NCBI RefSeq assembly: GCF_905475465.1
Contig: NC_062246.1
Location: 8,148,001 to 8,212,000 of the forward strand
Direction of reading: 5' to 3'
Origin: Pieris napi
Lineage: Eukaryota; Arthropoda; Insecta; Lepidoptera; Pieridae
Length of the DNA: 64,000 nt
A model generated the notes under the pieces. It worked only from the letters and a program-made list of their open reading frames with translations. It did not search any database and was not told the DNA's origin. Of the stretch, positions 47,100-59,000 are shown piece after piece (within the stretch, counting starts at the first letter, position 1; every line of letters starts with the position of its first letter). The position numbers and the translations under genes are program-made.

Positions 47100-48180
47100 T
47101 AATTAATATTTTAACTTTTATTATTGTTTGCTTTTATCAGTTAATCACACAACACCTCTAATCAAATACTACAATTGACTATAAAGTACAGTCACTGTTG
47201 AGAGTTGACTTATGTTCAATTCACAGGCCGAGTACAATAGTGTACTATCAAAATTTTTGTACTGTGTTGCCATATGATTAGTAGATATTTTGCCAAATAT
47301 TTCGAAGAGTCTGATTTATTATTTTTGCTTTCACATAATATTGTCGATGCCTACTTTGATGTCATGTATGTCGTTCACATTTAAAAACGAGATACACATG
47401 GCCTTGTTGTGTGCGAGAATTTTTCCTCTTAACTCCAAAGCCATTTCACGATTTGTACAGCTATGGACTGGAGCAAATCAATTTAAGCTCATTTAAAGTT
47501 GGCTCGTCTTGAACTGAAATTACATTAAAAGCTTATATTATATACAAGAATAGTTTTTCAAAAAAAGTTATTCCATTGGTTTTTCTAATAGACTAGTAGG
47601 TAAGATGTATGTGCATCTAATCTAAACTACTGTGTCTTCGTGTTCATACTCCTAGTTTGTAATGTACATAATATTTAAATAAATTGTACTTGTATTGTTC
47701 GTTACATACCTACAACTTTCCAAAAGTTATATTTGAAATATTCTGTAAACTCGACCGGAAATTTGAGTGCCAAAAGGTCAAATTGGCATTTAATTTTATG
47801 TCTCACAAACAAATTACATGAACATACTTTATTTACTGTCAGTTACGTAGTGTCTGTTGTGTGCAAATATCGTGTAAGTAGCATATTGCCTTGGGAATCA
47901 AGGTTAGTTCGAAATTATTTAAAATTTATAAATGAACATAAACAGTTTTGTTTTATTGCTTCCCTTTTTAGCAATTAAATTTATTTTTAAATATAAGTTG
48001 TCCTTGCTAGGACAGTATTAACAGTATATTATTTTGAAATAATAAAAAGTAAATATTTTACTTAAAGTTTCTTTAAAAAAAAAACTAACATCTTACCTGA
48101 GTATCTAATATATTCTTTGTTTTTAAAGAGTTGTAAGTTAAAATAGAAAGTTTATTTGGTATCTTGTAATTCAATGTTAT
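47100..48180. other. Intergenic region between DUF229 gene A and the ommochrome-binding-like gene
   Basis: Frames at 47290-47496 and 47733-47978 show no domain. This 1-kb segment probably contains two divergent promoters, one per strand. Confidence 0.4.
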
Positions 48181-48414
48181 TATATAAGCGGGAGCTTGTT
48201 AAACAGTGATTATGAAATATAAGTAGTATGGTTACTACGAACGTGAATGAAATGGCATATTAAATACTCAAGTGACCACATAGAGAGTACTATAGATTTT
48301 TACGCACGACTAAATACCATTATCTATTGTTATTGTATTGTAAACTGTTTTATGAATACATTTATCTGCTTATCAGTTTATTTTTTGACTAATTGTTTCC
48401 CTAAAATTTTCCAG
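48181..48414 (+). promoter_or_regulatory. TATA promoter and leader of the ommochrome-binding-like gene
   Basis: TATATAAG at 48181-48188 lies 20-30 bp upstream of an initiator-like AACAGTGATT. The start codon follows a splice-acceptor-like AAAATTTTCCAG ending at 48414, so the leader may be spliced. The donor was not located with confidence. Confidence 0.45.
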
Positions 48415-48418
48415 AACA

Positions 48419-49228
48419 ATGAAGGTCTTCCTAATTATTTCGTTAATTACTTGTGCCTTCGCTGACAAGAGATGTCGTGGAATTGACTTCGACCAAAAAT
48501 ATTTCAACGTTGATATTATCAAAGAAGGTATAAACCATCTACATGATATAGCTTTAAACAGAAATGACAATAATGTGTATTTCACATACGAAACTTTATC
48601 TGAAGTACCTTCAAAAGTCTTGGGCTATCTGGACATCGCTACAAAGAAAGCAGACGTCATACATGGTATTCGTAATGCAACTGCAATTACTATAGATCAA
48701 TTCTACGGTAAAGTATACGTCGGTGGTGCAGATGGTCTTTTTAAAATAAATGATCAAAAGTTAGTAGAGAGACTTCCGATACAAGATGATATAAGAAGTC
48801 TATATTTTAGAGACGCGTTATACTTTACAAATTGGAATAGAGAAGCATACAAGTTCGAAGATGGATATGCCACTTTAGTGCGAGAATTGCGTGGAGTTAA
48901 AGTGGATAAATTTGTTATAGATAATGACGACAATATATTTTTTACTATAGATAAGAAGTTATTTAGAGTTAAATTAGGAACTAGAGCTGTAAACTCACAT
49001 GAAATGTACACAGTTGATTATTTGACCACTGATATATATCATAGGCCGTACATTTGCACAAGTAAAGGAGTATACATGTATAACAAATACAAATATGTTT
49101 ATGATAAAGTATCTAATACAGCTGGATTAAAGGGTTTGACGTTTAACAAGAGAAATGAACCGCTTTACGCGGTAGCTGATTACTTAGTTAAATTAAAATT
49201 AAGTGAACTACCTTGTTTCGAAGATTAA
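48419..49228 (+). CDS. Ommochrome-binding-protein-like secreted protein, 269 aa, complete
   Basis: A single uninterrupted frame of 269 codons. It begins with a signal peptide (MKVFLIISLITCAFA) then DKRCRGIDFDQ. The mature protein has beta-propeller-like repeats: NNVYFTYET, ITIDQFYGKVYVGGADGLFK, IRSLYFRDALYFTNW, FVIDNDDNIFFTIDKKLF, LTTDIYHRPYICTSKGVYMY and GLTFNKRNEPLYAVADYL. These match the Manduca ommochrome-binding protein family, haemolymph proteins that bind tryptophan-derived pigments. Ligand binding here is inferred. The start is the first ATG after the acceptor-like CAG at 48414, with aaca before ATG. Polyadenylation signal at 49466-49471. The gene lies between two inverted DUF229 paralogues. 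Confidence 0.88.
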   Translation: MKVFLIISLITCAFADKRCRGIDFDQKYFNVDIIKEGINHLHDIALNRNDNNVYFTYETLSEVPSKVLGYLDIATKKADVIHGIRNATAITIDQFYGKVYVGGADGLFKINDQKLVERLPIQDDIRSLYFRDALYFTNWNREAYKFEDGYATLVRELRGVKVDKFVIDNDDNIFFTIDKKLFRVKLGTRAVNSHEMYTVDYLTTDIYHRPYICTSKGVYMYNKYKYVYDKVSNTAGLKGLTFNKRNEPLYAVADYLVKLKLSELPCFED

Positions 49229-50098
49229 AGTTCGTATAACGGATATTAATCAAGTAATTTTGATGTACTAACAAGATTTATCTCTAAGTTAGAACTTCAT
49301 ACCGAACGTGCTTTAGTCGTGAAAGATAAAAAAGAAACGTTGATTTCTAGAATTTAATTGCGATTAAGATATGCAAGAAAAAACTATAAAAAGTGCAAAC
49401 AATATCCGATGTATAAAATTATCCCATTTAAGTAAATAGGTATATACATATTTTAATCCTTACTTAATAAATATTAAATTAATTATTTCAGTCTCAATAT
49501 TATGATCATTATGTAATTCCCAACAAATAAGTTCGCGTGTCACATTGTGCGTATTCTTAATAATTATTGTAAACATTTTATTTATGGTAACATACCATTA
49601 AAAAATACATGTTAATATTATTTGTATTTTTGAATATAAGTTTGATAACAATATTTAGATTTTAGATTATAAATAATATTATTAAGTAATAACCTTAACA
49701 TATTCATATCATCTCATTAACAATTAACCATAAAAAAATATGTTGCATAAAAATTCAATATTTGAAAAGGGCTTAACTAATATTATGTAAAGAACCATTT
49801 ATTCCCTTTGTGTTGGTTAAACATTAGATTAATGGCAATTATTTTTTCGAAGAAAAAAAACGTCAAAAATTTGAACGTTATTTGTTTAAACAAAATTTAA
49901 AACCAACCGCCCAATGCTGAATGCGCGATTTCCCGTCGTGCGCCGTTTTCGTGTCGTCGCCCGCCTACAGTAATTTAAAACTGAAGACGAGTCATATTTC
50001 ACTATACGAGTATTAATTAGTACTCTTTACTTTCTAGCATAGATTCTATGCTATCCAACCAAGCCAGTTTGTTTTAAGTTTTTAATTTTTATGCCAAA
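49229..50098. other. 3'UTR of the ommochrome-binding-like gene and promoter region of DUF229 gene B
   Basis: The first half is an AT-rich 3'UTR and flank. At 49905-50000 a CpG-bearing patch (GATTTCCCGTCGTGCGCC, TCGTGTCGTCGCCCGCC) precedes the first possible coding exon of DUF229 gene B and is a plausible TATA-less promoter. Confidence 0.45.
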
Positions 50099-53000
50099 AT
50101 GAATAATAACATGGAGGACGCTAAGGACCTAAAATGGAAGATTATTTTTTTAATTTTGAAAGTATGTATTACACTAATCACTACATACCTGGTAAATTAT
50201 TTATTTTTAATGAGATAGCATTTAATATTCTCAATAATCAATTTTTAAACATAGATTTTAGATTATGATAGAGATAGATTATTTACGGTTATTCTTTTTC
50301 GATAACTTAGGATTTATTTGTTACTATTATTTTAACTACTAAAATAATTTTGATAAATTTATTAGGCCTTTAATTTTCCCTTTTAGTACATGGTCCTTGT
50401 TTATAAAATACAATGTTTAATTACTAAAAATAGTTTCTTATGATTTTATATTACTTGCAACAGATTTTCAATATAAATATATACATATTATTAATTTTAG
50501 TAAACTATGTTAAGAGTGGATGTCATAACCTAGGTTAATCATATAAAATAATATAATATATATTATATAAAATTTAGTCTTCTCAAAATAATTTAAACTA
50601 AATACATTTAAAAATACAAAAAGAATTGTGACAATACTGTAATATGTAAATGATTTAATTCTGTATGTTAACTTTTTTATTTTATAGTTATGACTGTTAC
50701 ACTTATCTCCACAACATATTTGGAATATCAAAGGCTTAATTCAAGTGTATAAGTGATTATTTATCTAAAGAGGTTGCATAAATCTGTTGAAGTGTTAAGA
50801 TAATACTTTAAAGTTTAGAAAACAGTTTTTGAAACATTGGAAAAATTGTGTACTGGATTGATTGTCTATTTTATTATCATTTTGCTAAACAGTTTGTCCA
50901 ACAATATTTCTGAAATTTTCTAAGAAGCATTATACTTATGACAACATAGTATGGTCTGCCGTCTGACAGAGTTAGCCTATATAACTATAACATAATAAAC
51001 ACAATTTCAGATATCTAAAGTAATGAGATTGTTTCAAAGTTGTACTAAAAAGATTCAAATGCTGACAACCCTCATACTGATTACTTTTGTAATGACTGGT
51101 TTCTATATTCTTATGTATAGGAAGTTGGATGATGACATGTTAAGAAATAACCCGTAAGTATAGTCTGTTTTTTAACTATGATATACTAAGGTATATGAAT
51201 GTCTTTGCACTAATTTGATTCCAGACTTGCATTGCTTGCTTTGATTTGACTATCTTTTTTATCCAATAGCCTGTTAATATATGACATTTAAATTTTATTT
51301 TTTATTATTTTAGAGATAATTTAAACTTCTATATTACTTAATTAAAAGTAATTTGTACTTCTATATTAATTGTTCGATTTCTTGTAAATGAGTTAACGAA
51401 ATGCCTTCGACCTTCCTTGTTGCTATGAGACATCAAAACATAATAAAGTTTCAAGGGCTCATGAATAATAGCAAAATTAAAAATCTAATTCTTTATAAGT
51501 ATAAAATTTGACGATTTGACGATTGTGTGTGTTTTATAGCACTTTTTCGTAAGGTCCAACAAGGCCCGGATAGCTCAGTCGGTAGAGCATTGGACTTTTA
51601 ATCCAAGGGTCCAGGGTTCAAGTCCCTGTTCGGGCGGCCAAAGTTTTTTTTATTTTAACGATCAATTAGTAATTATCATAAAATACCACTGATCTACATA
51701 TAGATGATATCTGGTACTTTTTATAATATATAATAACATTTATAATATAAGTTTTTTTTTTCTTACAACTGGTGATTGATCTCAGTTGTACCATCGTTTA
51801 CGTTATAATTAATTATATAAAAATAATATGTAAGGTTATACGTTTAAATTACTCTGAACTAATAAATATTCTTTTTATTAATATTATTTAATTAAACAGG
51901 TTTCATGTTTTTGAAGAATCTTCCGAAGCCGATATCGGCTGTACATTTCCGAAAGTAGATCCGTTTTCGGATGTTGCCATGAAATTCAATCGAGATTTCC
52001 CTAAAATTGTTTGTAAGGGCAAAGACTGGGTTGTGTGCAATGTTAGTATTAGTAGTTAGACCTGGAAATACAAGAAATATCCAAAAATGTTATTCAAATC
52101 ACAGTAGTACTACACTATTTTTAAAAAATTCAAATGAGGTTTCTTATGACATTATCGTAATAAAATAGTAATGTAAGTTTTGACATACCTGTTAATTAAC
52201 ACAATTTTACTGTTTTAAATTATATTTTTGCATTTGCTTGCTAAGCTAATTGACTGGCAACTTGACTTTGGACTTGACTGATTGTAAAAAAAATATCTAT
52301 ATGAAATCAGAGATTATAATAATATGAGCGAGCGCAACTCCAAAAACTTGTACGCAGTCCTAACTAGATACAGGTGATAGGTGAAACTATATTTATGTTT
52401 GAGGTTCTAAAATACGAGCATTATAATAATATAGGGCAACGGTTTTTAATGACTCACGCTACCTAGCACTATTTATACTATAATTTAACTATTTTTATAT
52501 AGTGGTTCATAGTAAAATTCGCATTGCGCAAATAATCCGGAAATCCTGAGTTCGATGCCAACAAAAATTTTGGAGGAATGGCGTACTGTTTAGATTGACT
52601 TCTTTTGACACTACAAATAAGTCTAGCTTAAATTATAAGCAGCGGGTTCAAAGCAACGACCTCAGTTTTAATTTCAATCTACTGGATCCAACTCGGTCCA
52701 ACGCCTCATCACCATAATTCTCCACTGTATACTCAATCTGTACTGTCCAGTGTTCTGCGTTCCTGTGCAAATTCAAAAATTCAAATTTCAAATTCAAAAA
52801 TCATTTATTCACGTAGGTAACACACACTACACTTACACACGGTACACTTGTGATTCGTCATTAAAGAAATAAATATTAATGCTTCTAATTTTACATTTAC
52901 TGCCAGTTCTCAAATCAAGGGCGTAGAACGGAAGAGAAGAACTGGCAATAAACTCTCCGCCACTCTTTTTAATCGCCATGTTTTTTTTTTTTTTGTTTTT

Positions 53001-56000
53001 TTTTACACAACGTTTGTAAGGAGCTGCAACCATTGCACTGTCACAACTCACAAGGCAAGATGTCGGCCTCGACCCCACTCGAGGCATTTCCTCTGCTTCG
53101 AATTGTGATATTCGTTTATTAAAGATAACAAACTACGAAACAATTAAATAAAAAAGGGTGCGTGTACTTTTATGTACGCGCGTAAGAAGTTATACTTCTT
53201 TGGCATTATTAAAAATAGTTTTTATTGCATGCAAATAATTAATTACAATTATCAAAGACTGGAAAAGGAGTCATTATAGTCAAGAAAGTTCAGTTTACAT
53301 TTGAAAAATTTAATAAATAAATATTTATTATTATTGTTTTACATTAAGTGTAACATAAATTCTATTATTATTCGAATGTTGTTTAAATTATGCCCAATGC
53401 CGTAGCATCTTCCGTGGGCAACTTCACTCTGTTAATTTTGTGTAACGGTGCGCGCGCATCATAAAATTTCACTCTCATCAATTTTTCATAACGCGCCTAA
53501 AGAAGTATAACTTCAATAACAAAACAAATTAAATAATGATTCTTAGAAGTAATAGAAGAAATCTTAATTATCCACCAAAGCCACAATACAAATCAACAAT
53601 TGATTGACTCGATCATATCATAACATTTCCTGATAATAATAACATTCCCGGACTTTATATTCTTATTACACAATGAGGCGAATGTTGTCATAAATTTTCC
53701 AGATGTCTGAATGCTATGTTACCAAAGAAATACTCGACACTGTGAAGGACATATCTTGTACATACAAAGATATAATATATGTCGATGATCACACATACAT
53801 AATCGCAGATGGTGTGAAATTGTTCAACGATGAAAAATACATATTGAATCAAACCGATTATTTTAAAGTGTCTTGTTTTGGATATGATAAGAAAGGGTGA
53901 GTATTATGAAACTATACGTTTTCTAGGATTTATGTACTTCTTTAAAAAAAATATCGGTTGTCTGTAAAGTCTGTTTACTGACGATAGTTGAACGTGACAA
54001 CGTTATAAGAAAATACTTATGGAATGGTTGCATTCTTCAAAAGAAAATTTTAATTTTATTTGTTAGATAGATATTTTGTATGGATATAGAGAAGGAAGTA
54101 AATGGAAATCACAATTGAATTGATCAAGTTACATTTATTTGTACGCATAAATACAATTATGTCAATTTTTGTGTGCAAGCGAGAGCGCGAAACGAGTGCT
54201 CTCGCTTGCACTTCAAGCCTTAATTGAACGCCTCAGAGCGAGGTAACGCCGCATGATTCATGTTTTTTCGTGCGTGCAGCCGGCTCCATCGAATTATAAG
54301 ACGTTGTCACGTCAAAAATGCATGTGTCAGAGCATTGGCGCTTCCGTCAGCTGCCATTGTCAAATCAGTTCAAAACCGTTGATATTAGTTATTTACTTGA
54401 TTAATAAATTGCGACTGTTTAGTGCCGATAGTTATTTAGTAGGTGTATTATTATTACAAGTTATTTATTAGCGCTTTAATCGCTTGAAACTTAAAGACGT
54501 CATAATAAAGTAATCATTTGACAATCGTATTCGTCTACTGTTCGACGTCCTCAGTTCGATTGAGTGGTCGAATCAAGCAGAAGCTCTATCAAATTAGACT
54601 ATCTTGATTTTAATTGCAGACTAAACTAATTTATCCCACCATTTTTAACAATTGATCTAAATAAAGGCTTATTTTTGTTTATATTCAGGTTGTGCTTTCT
54701 CGTTATTCTGCTTAGTTCTCCTTTTCCCTGTCCTCTTTCACTGTATTTTCCTCCCATTGCGTCACATAAAATGTATTCTTATGTTAATTGCCTTAAAGTA
54801 GTGACGCGTTGCGGTGTAATTTTTAACAGGCGTTGGGTAAATCTTTTAAAGCTACCGTATGGATCCTTCACCGTTTTATACAAATACATTTTACCTCGGA
54901 GCAATATCAAGGTTTTTTAACTGATGTCTATAGAATTAATACTTGCCTGTTAAAAATTGCATAGCAAAGTTGTGTATAGTTTAACGCAATAACGAGTGCG
55001 ATCAGTGGTTGCGGAACTTTTTCCTGAACGCGACGCCCTGAGCTCCCCACATGAGACGACCACGGAACACAGTGTCACAGTGTCTGAAGTATCTCCTTCG
55101 GAGCTGAAGACAGCAATAACACGCATGACCACTAAAAAAACTGCACCTGGTCCCGATGGCATGCACGGACGAGTGTTAGCTCTGGCCCTCGACGCTGGTC
55201 TTGACATGCGCTTTCGAGGCTTCCTCACGAAATGTCTTAGAAATGGCCCCTTTCCGTCGACATGGAAGACTGGGTTGCTAGTTCTTCTAAAAAAAGGTGG
55301 AAAACCTACAGAGTCACCATCAGCGTATCGACCTATAGTTCTCCTAGATGAAGCCGGTAAGCTCTTCGAGCGCATTATTGCCGGTCGGATTTACAATCAT
55401 TTGGAAACTATAGGACCAAACATACATGAGGCTCAATTCGGCTTCCGGAAACATAGGTCAACGATCGACGCAATTGCGCGCCTGCGAAGCGTCTGCGAGG
55501 AGCAGGTGTCACGGGGCAGAGTGGTTTTCGCGGTATCGTTAGACATCGCGAACGCTTTCAATTCCTTGCCATGGGACTGTATCGCGGACGGCCTACGCCA
55601 CCACGGCCTACCGGCCTATATAAGAAAATGTGTAGCATCGTACCTCAACGGCCGCCATGTTATCTTCCCGAAACAAAATGGCATAGGGAGTCCTCATCAA
55701 GTGCGGCGTCCCACAAGGCTCGGTTCTTGGCCCCCTTCTTTGGAACATAGGTTACGATAGGGTGCTGCGAGCGAAACTAGTCCCTGGAGTGTCAACTATA
55801 TGCTATGCAGACGACACCCTCGTGGTCGCTATTGGAGAAGATTTTAAGGAAGCGCGCCTCCGAGCGACAGCTGGAGTAGCTCGGGTGGTTTCTGAAATCA
55901 AGAAGCTCGGCCTTGTTGTCGCCCTTCAGAAATCAGAAGCTATATGCTTCTACGGCCACAGAAAAGCTCCAGACGTAGACATCATCGTCGGCGGAGTAGC

Positions 56001-59000
56001 TATCCGGGTCGGTACTACGCTCAAATACCTTGGGCTGATTCTTGACCCACGGTGGACTTTCAGACCACACTTCGTGGCACTTGCCCCTAAGCTCACCGCC
56101 ACCGCAAACATGCTCTCGCGCATAATGCCAAACCTCGGCGGGCCGAGTGGGGGGTGTCGCCTCTTATACGCAAATGCGATCCGGGCAAAAGCACTGTACG
56201 GGTGTCCCATATGGGCCGACAAACTGACCGGGTACAATCGCACAATACTCAGGCAGTCGCAGCGAGTGGTCGCTGCCAGGGTTGCGAGGGCGTACCGCAC
56301 TGTGTCTTATGACGCAGTGTGTGTTATAGCCGGTACCGCACCATGGCATCTCGATGCGGCTGCTTTTAGCGAAGTATATTGGAGGAGGGCCGAAGCTCGG
56401 GAAAAAGGGGATAACCCCACACTGGAACAATTAAACGCGTGGCGAGCCTTAGAAGACCAGGAATTGTTAGTAGAGTGGGAAAGAGAGCTGGCGGATGCGA
56501 GTGCCGGTAAATATACTACCGAAGCCCTCAGACCTTTGCTTCAACTTTGGGTAAAGAGGCGCTGGGGTCACCTCAGCTATCGACTTGTGCAGATGCTGTC
56601 CGGACACGGATGTTTTGGTAGCTATCTGCACAAAGTAGTAGGGTGTGAGGAGTCACCAACCTGTCACCACTGTGTCGGAGACAGCCGGGACGACGCCCTG
56701 CATACACTTAGGGACTGCCCAGCATGGGAAGCGGAAAGGAGACCTTTGTTAGATGCCCTCCAGGGCGAGGACGCAATACTGCCAAACGTAGTGAAAGCCA
56801 TATTGAGCGCAGGAAATGACGGCTCGTGGAAAATCTTCTATAATTTCTGCGAGTCGGTCATGAAAGTCAAAGAAGAAGCGGGAAGAACCAGGGAGCTTTG
56901 TCCCGGAACCCGTCCGCGGCGGCGAAAGAAACCGCAGGCCCGTCAAATCCTCGCCACCTAAAGAGTGCCCAAGCGGGGAAGCAGGGGTCCATGCGTTCAA
57001 AAGAAGGGATGGTGATCCATCCCTGCAAGCACTGGACCCGATCTCCCCTAGCTATTCCTAAAAGCGTATGGCCCGATCTGTGAAGGATACTTGCTGTGTC
57101 AAGTATCTTCACAAATCAACAATGGGCGGGGAGAGGCGGACACAACCGCCGCATCGCATGTCGGGAAGCGGATAAGGCTCTGCTGTTACCGCATCCCGCC
57201 TAAGGCGATGGTTGGTGGCGCCTTGGGGTTTTAGTGGGTATGCACATTCGCGAGTCCCACATAACCTTCCCGCACTAAGCAGTCGCACCGCGGTGGGGTA
57301 TGCGCAATGCATTTCCCCAAGTAAAAAAAAAAAAAAAAATTACGAGTGCGAAGTCGCAGGAGCTGATTAGAAATGATACTACATATCCATTTAGAATATC
57401 CTTGATAGTTAAAACTCATTGAATATTTTGTGATTTTATGCATGTAGATCTGAGTCACGGGGTTAAACAATCTAATTTAATATAATATATAAATTAAGTG
57501 ACTAAATAAATTAACCAAAATGGATCTCACTTTTTACGGTTGCAGAACAGATTTGCGAGACTTGTTTTTTTTACAAGTTGTGTTTTTGATGGCATTGTAT
57601 TAACTATTGCATAGAAACCTTTTTTTTTGTCTAGAGTAAGTTTCACAGTCGAGACACACTAAGTATGATTTATTGGATTTGACATACGAAAGTCATACTT
57701 AGCGCTGAGTCTCCAGAATCTTAGGATTAGGTTAGGTTAGGGGTTGTGCATTTCTTAACGCTAATAATAATAAAATATCACGGTATTCCATTATCTACAC
57801 AATTATTTAAAATGCCCATTTCTTTACTCCAGTTTCTAAACAATTATTTAAAACGCCCATTTCTCCATTTCAGTTTTAACCTGCTATCTCGTAAATGGCA
57901 AGGATATAAAGCTGGTATTCGCCCAATGGCAACATCTACAGACATCTCGCCTGACAGCCTTAATGTTCTCATACTAGGCTTCGATTCGGCTTCTTATAAC
58001 GGCATCGTGCGTAAGCTGCCTAAAAGTTATAAGGTCTTGGTTGAAGAGCTTGATGCTGTTATACTAAATGGGTGAGTATTCATTCATAAACAGAAGGTCA
58101 GAAGGCAGAAGGTCTCACCTGATGTTAAGTGATACCGCCGCCCGATGGACACTCTCAATGTCAGAGGGCTCGCGAGTGCGTTGCTGGCCTTTTAAGAATT
58201 GATACGATCTTTTCTTGAAGGACCCTAAGTCGAATTGGTTTGGAAATACTTCAGTGGGCAGCTGGTTCCACATACTGGTCGTTGTTACAAGCAGAGTCGG
58301 AAATAGGATATACCGTATTAAAAATTAAAAATTGTCATTTACAGATACAATATAGTTGGAGATGGCACTCCCGACGCTCTTTTCCCCATTTTATCGGGAA
58401 AGCATGAATGGCAACACCCTAGGGCTAGGCAAAAATTCTCGAAGGACATTCATTTGGACCCTGATTTGTTCATATTTCATACTGTTAAGCAGAATGGGTA
58501 AGTTTTGTAGTTGAACAATGTTTTATGACGTCACAATTATAGGTTTTGTGACGTCACAAGTATAATTAATTTTTTAGATACCAAACAGCTTATTATGAAG
58601 ACATGCCATGGATTGGTTCGTTCCAATACCGATACAATGGGTTCAAAAAAGCGCCCGCGGACCGTTATTTGCGTCCGTTTTTGATGGAAGAAACAAAGTC
58701 CGGGTCCAAATGGTGGCATGGGAAAAAGGGCCGCTACTGCATCGGCGATAAGCCGCAGTATAAGGTGTTAATGGATCTGACATTGCAGGTTGTTTAAATG
58801 TTTAATATTTTAACTACATACGAGTCGTATTTAGTAAATAATTTCTGATAAATGCTCTGATATATTTTATTTTTAATTATAAATTAGACGATTATTTCAA
58901 TGATCGTAATCCTTGGGATTTATTTGCTCCAGTTCAAACAATTTGTATGTCTCAAAACTTGGCGATTAAAAAGAGTGGCGGAGAGTTTCTTGCCAGTTCT

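Noticed and set aside
48754..49011. Minus-strand frame inside the ommochrome-binding-like gene
   Set aside because: Antisense shadow of a real coding exon.
54950..55375. 141-codon minus-strand ORF opposite the LINE RT
   Set aside because: It is the antisense shadow of the GC-rich reverse transcriptase frame, and no domain is recognisable. The same applies to the minus frames at 55950-56430, 56749-57112 and 57109-57470.
57721..57741. Telomere end
   Set aside because: Only four TTAGG units, with unique genic sequence on both sides, so it is interstitial.
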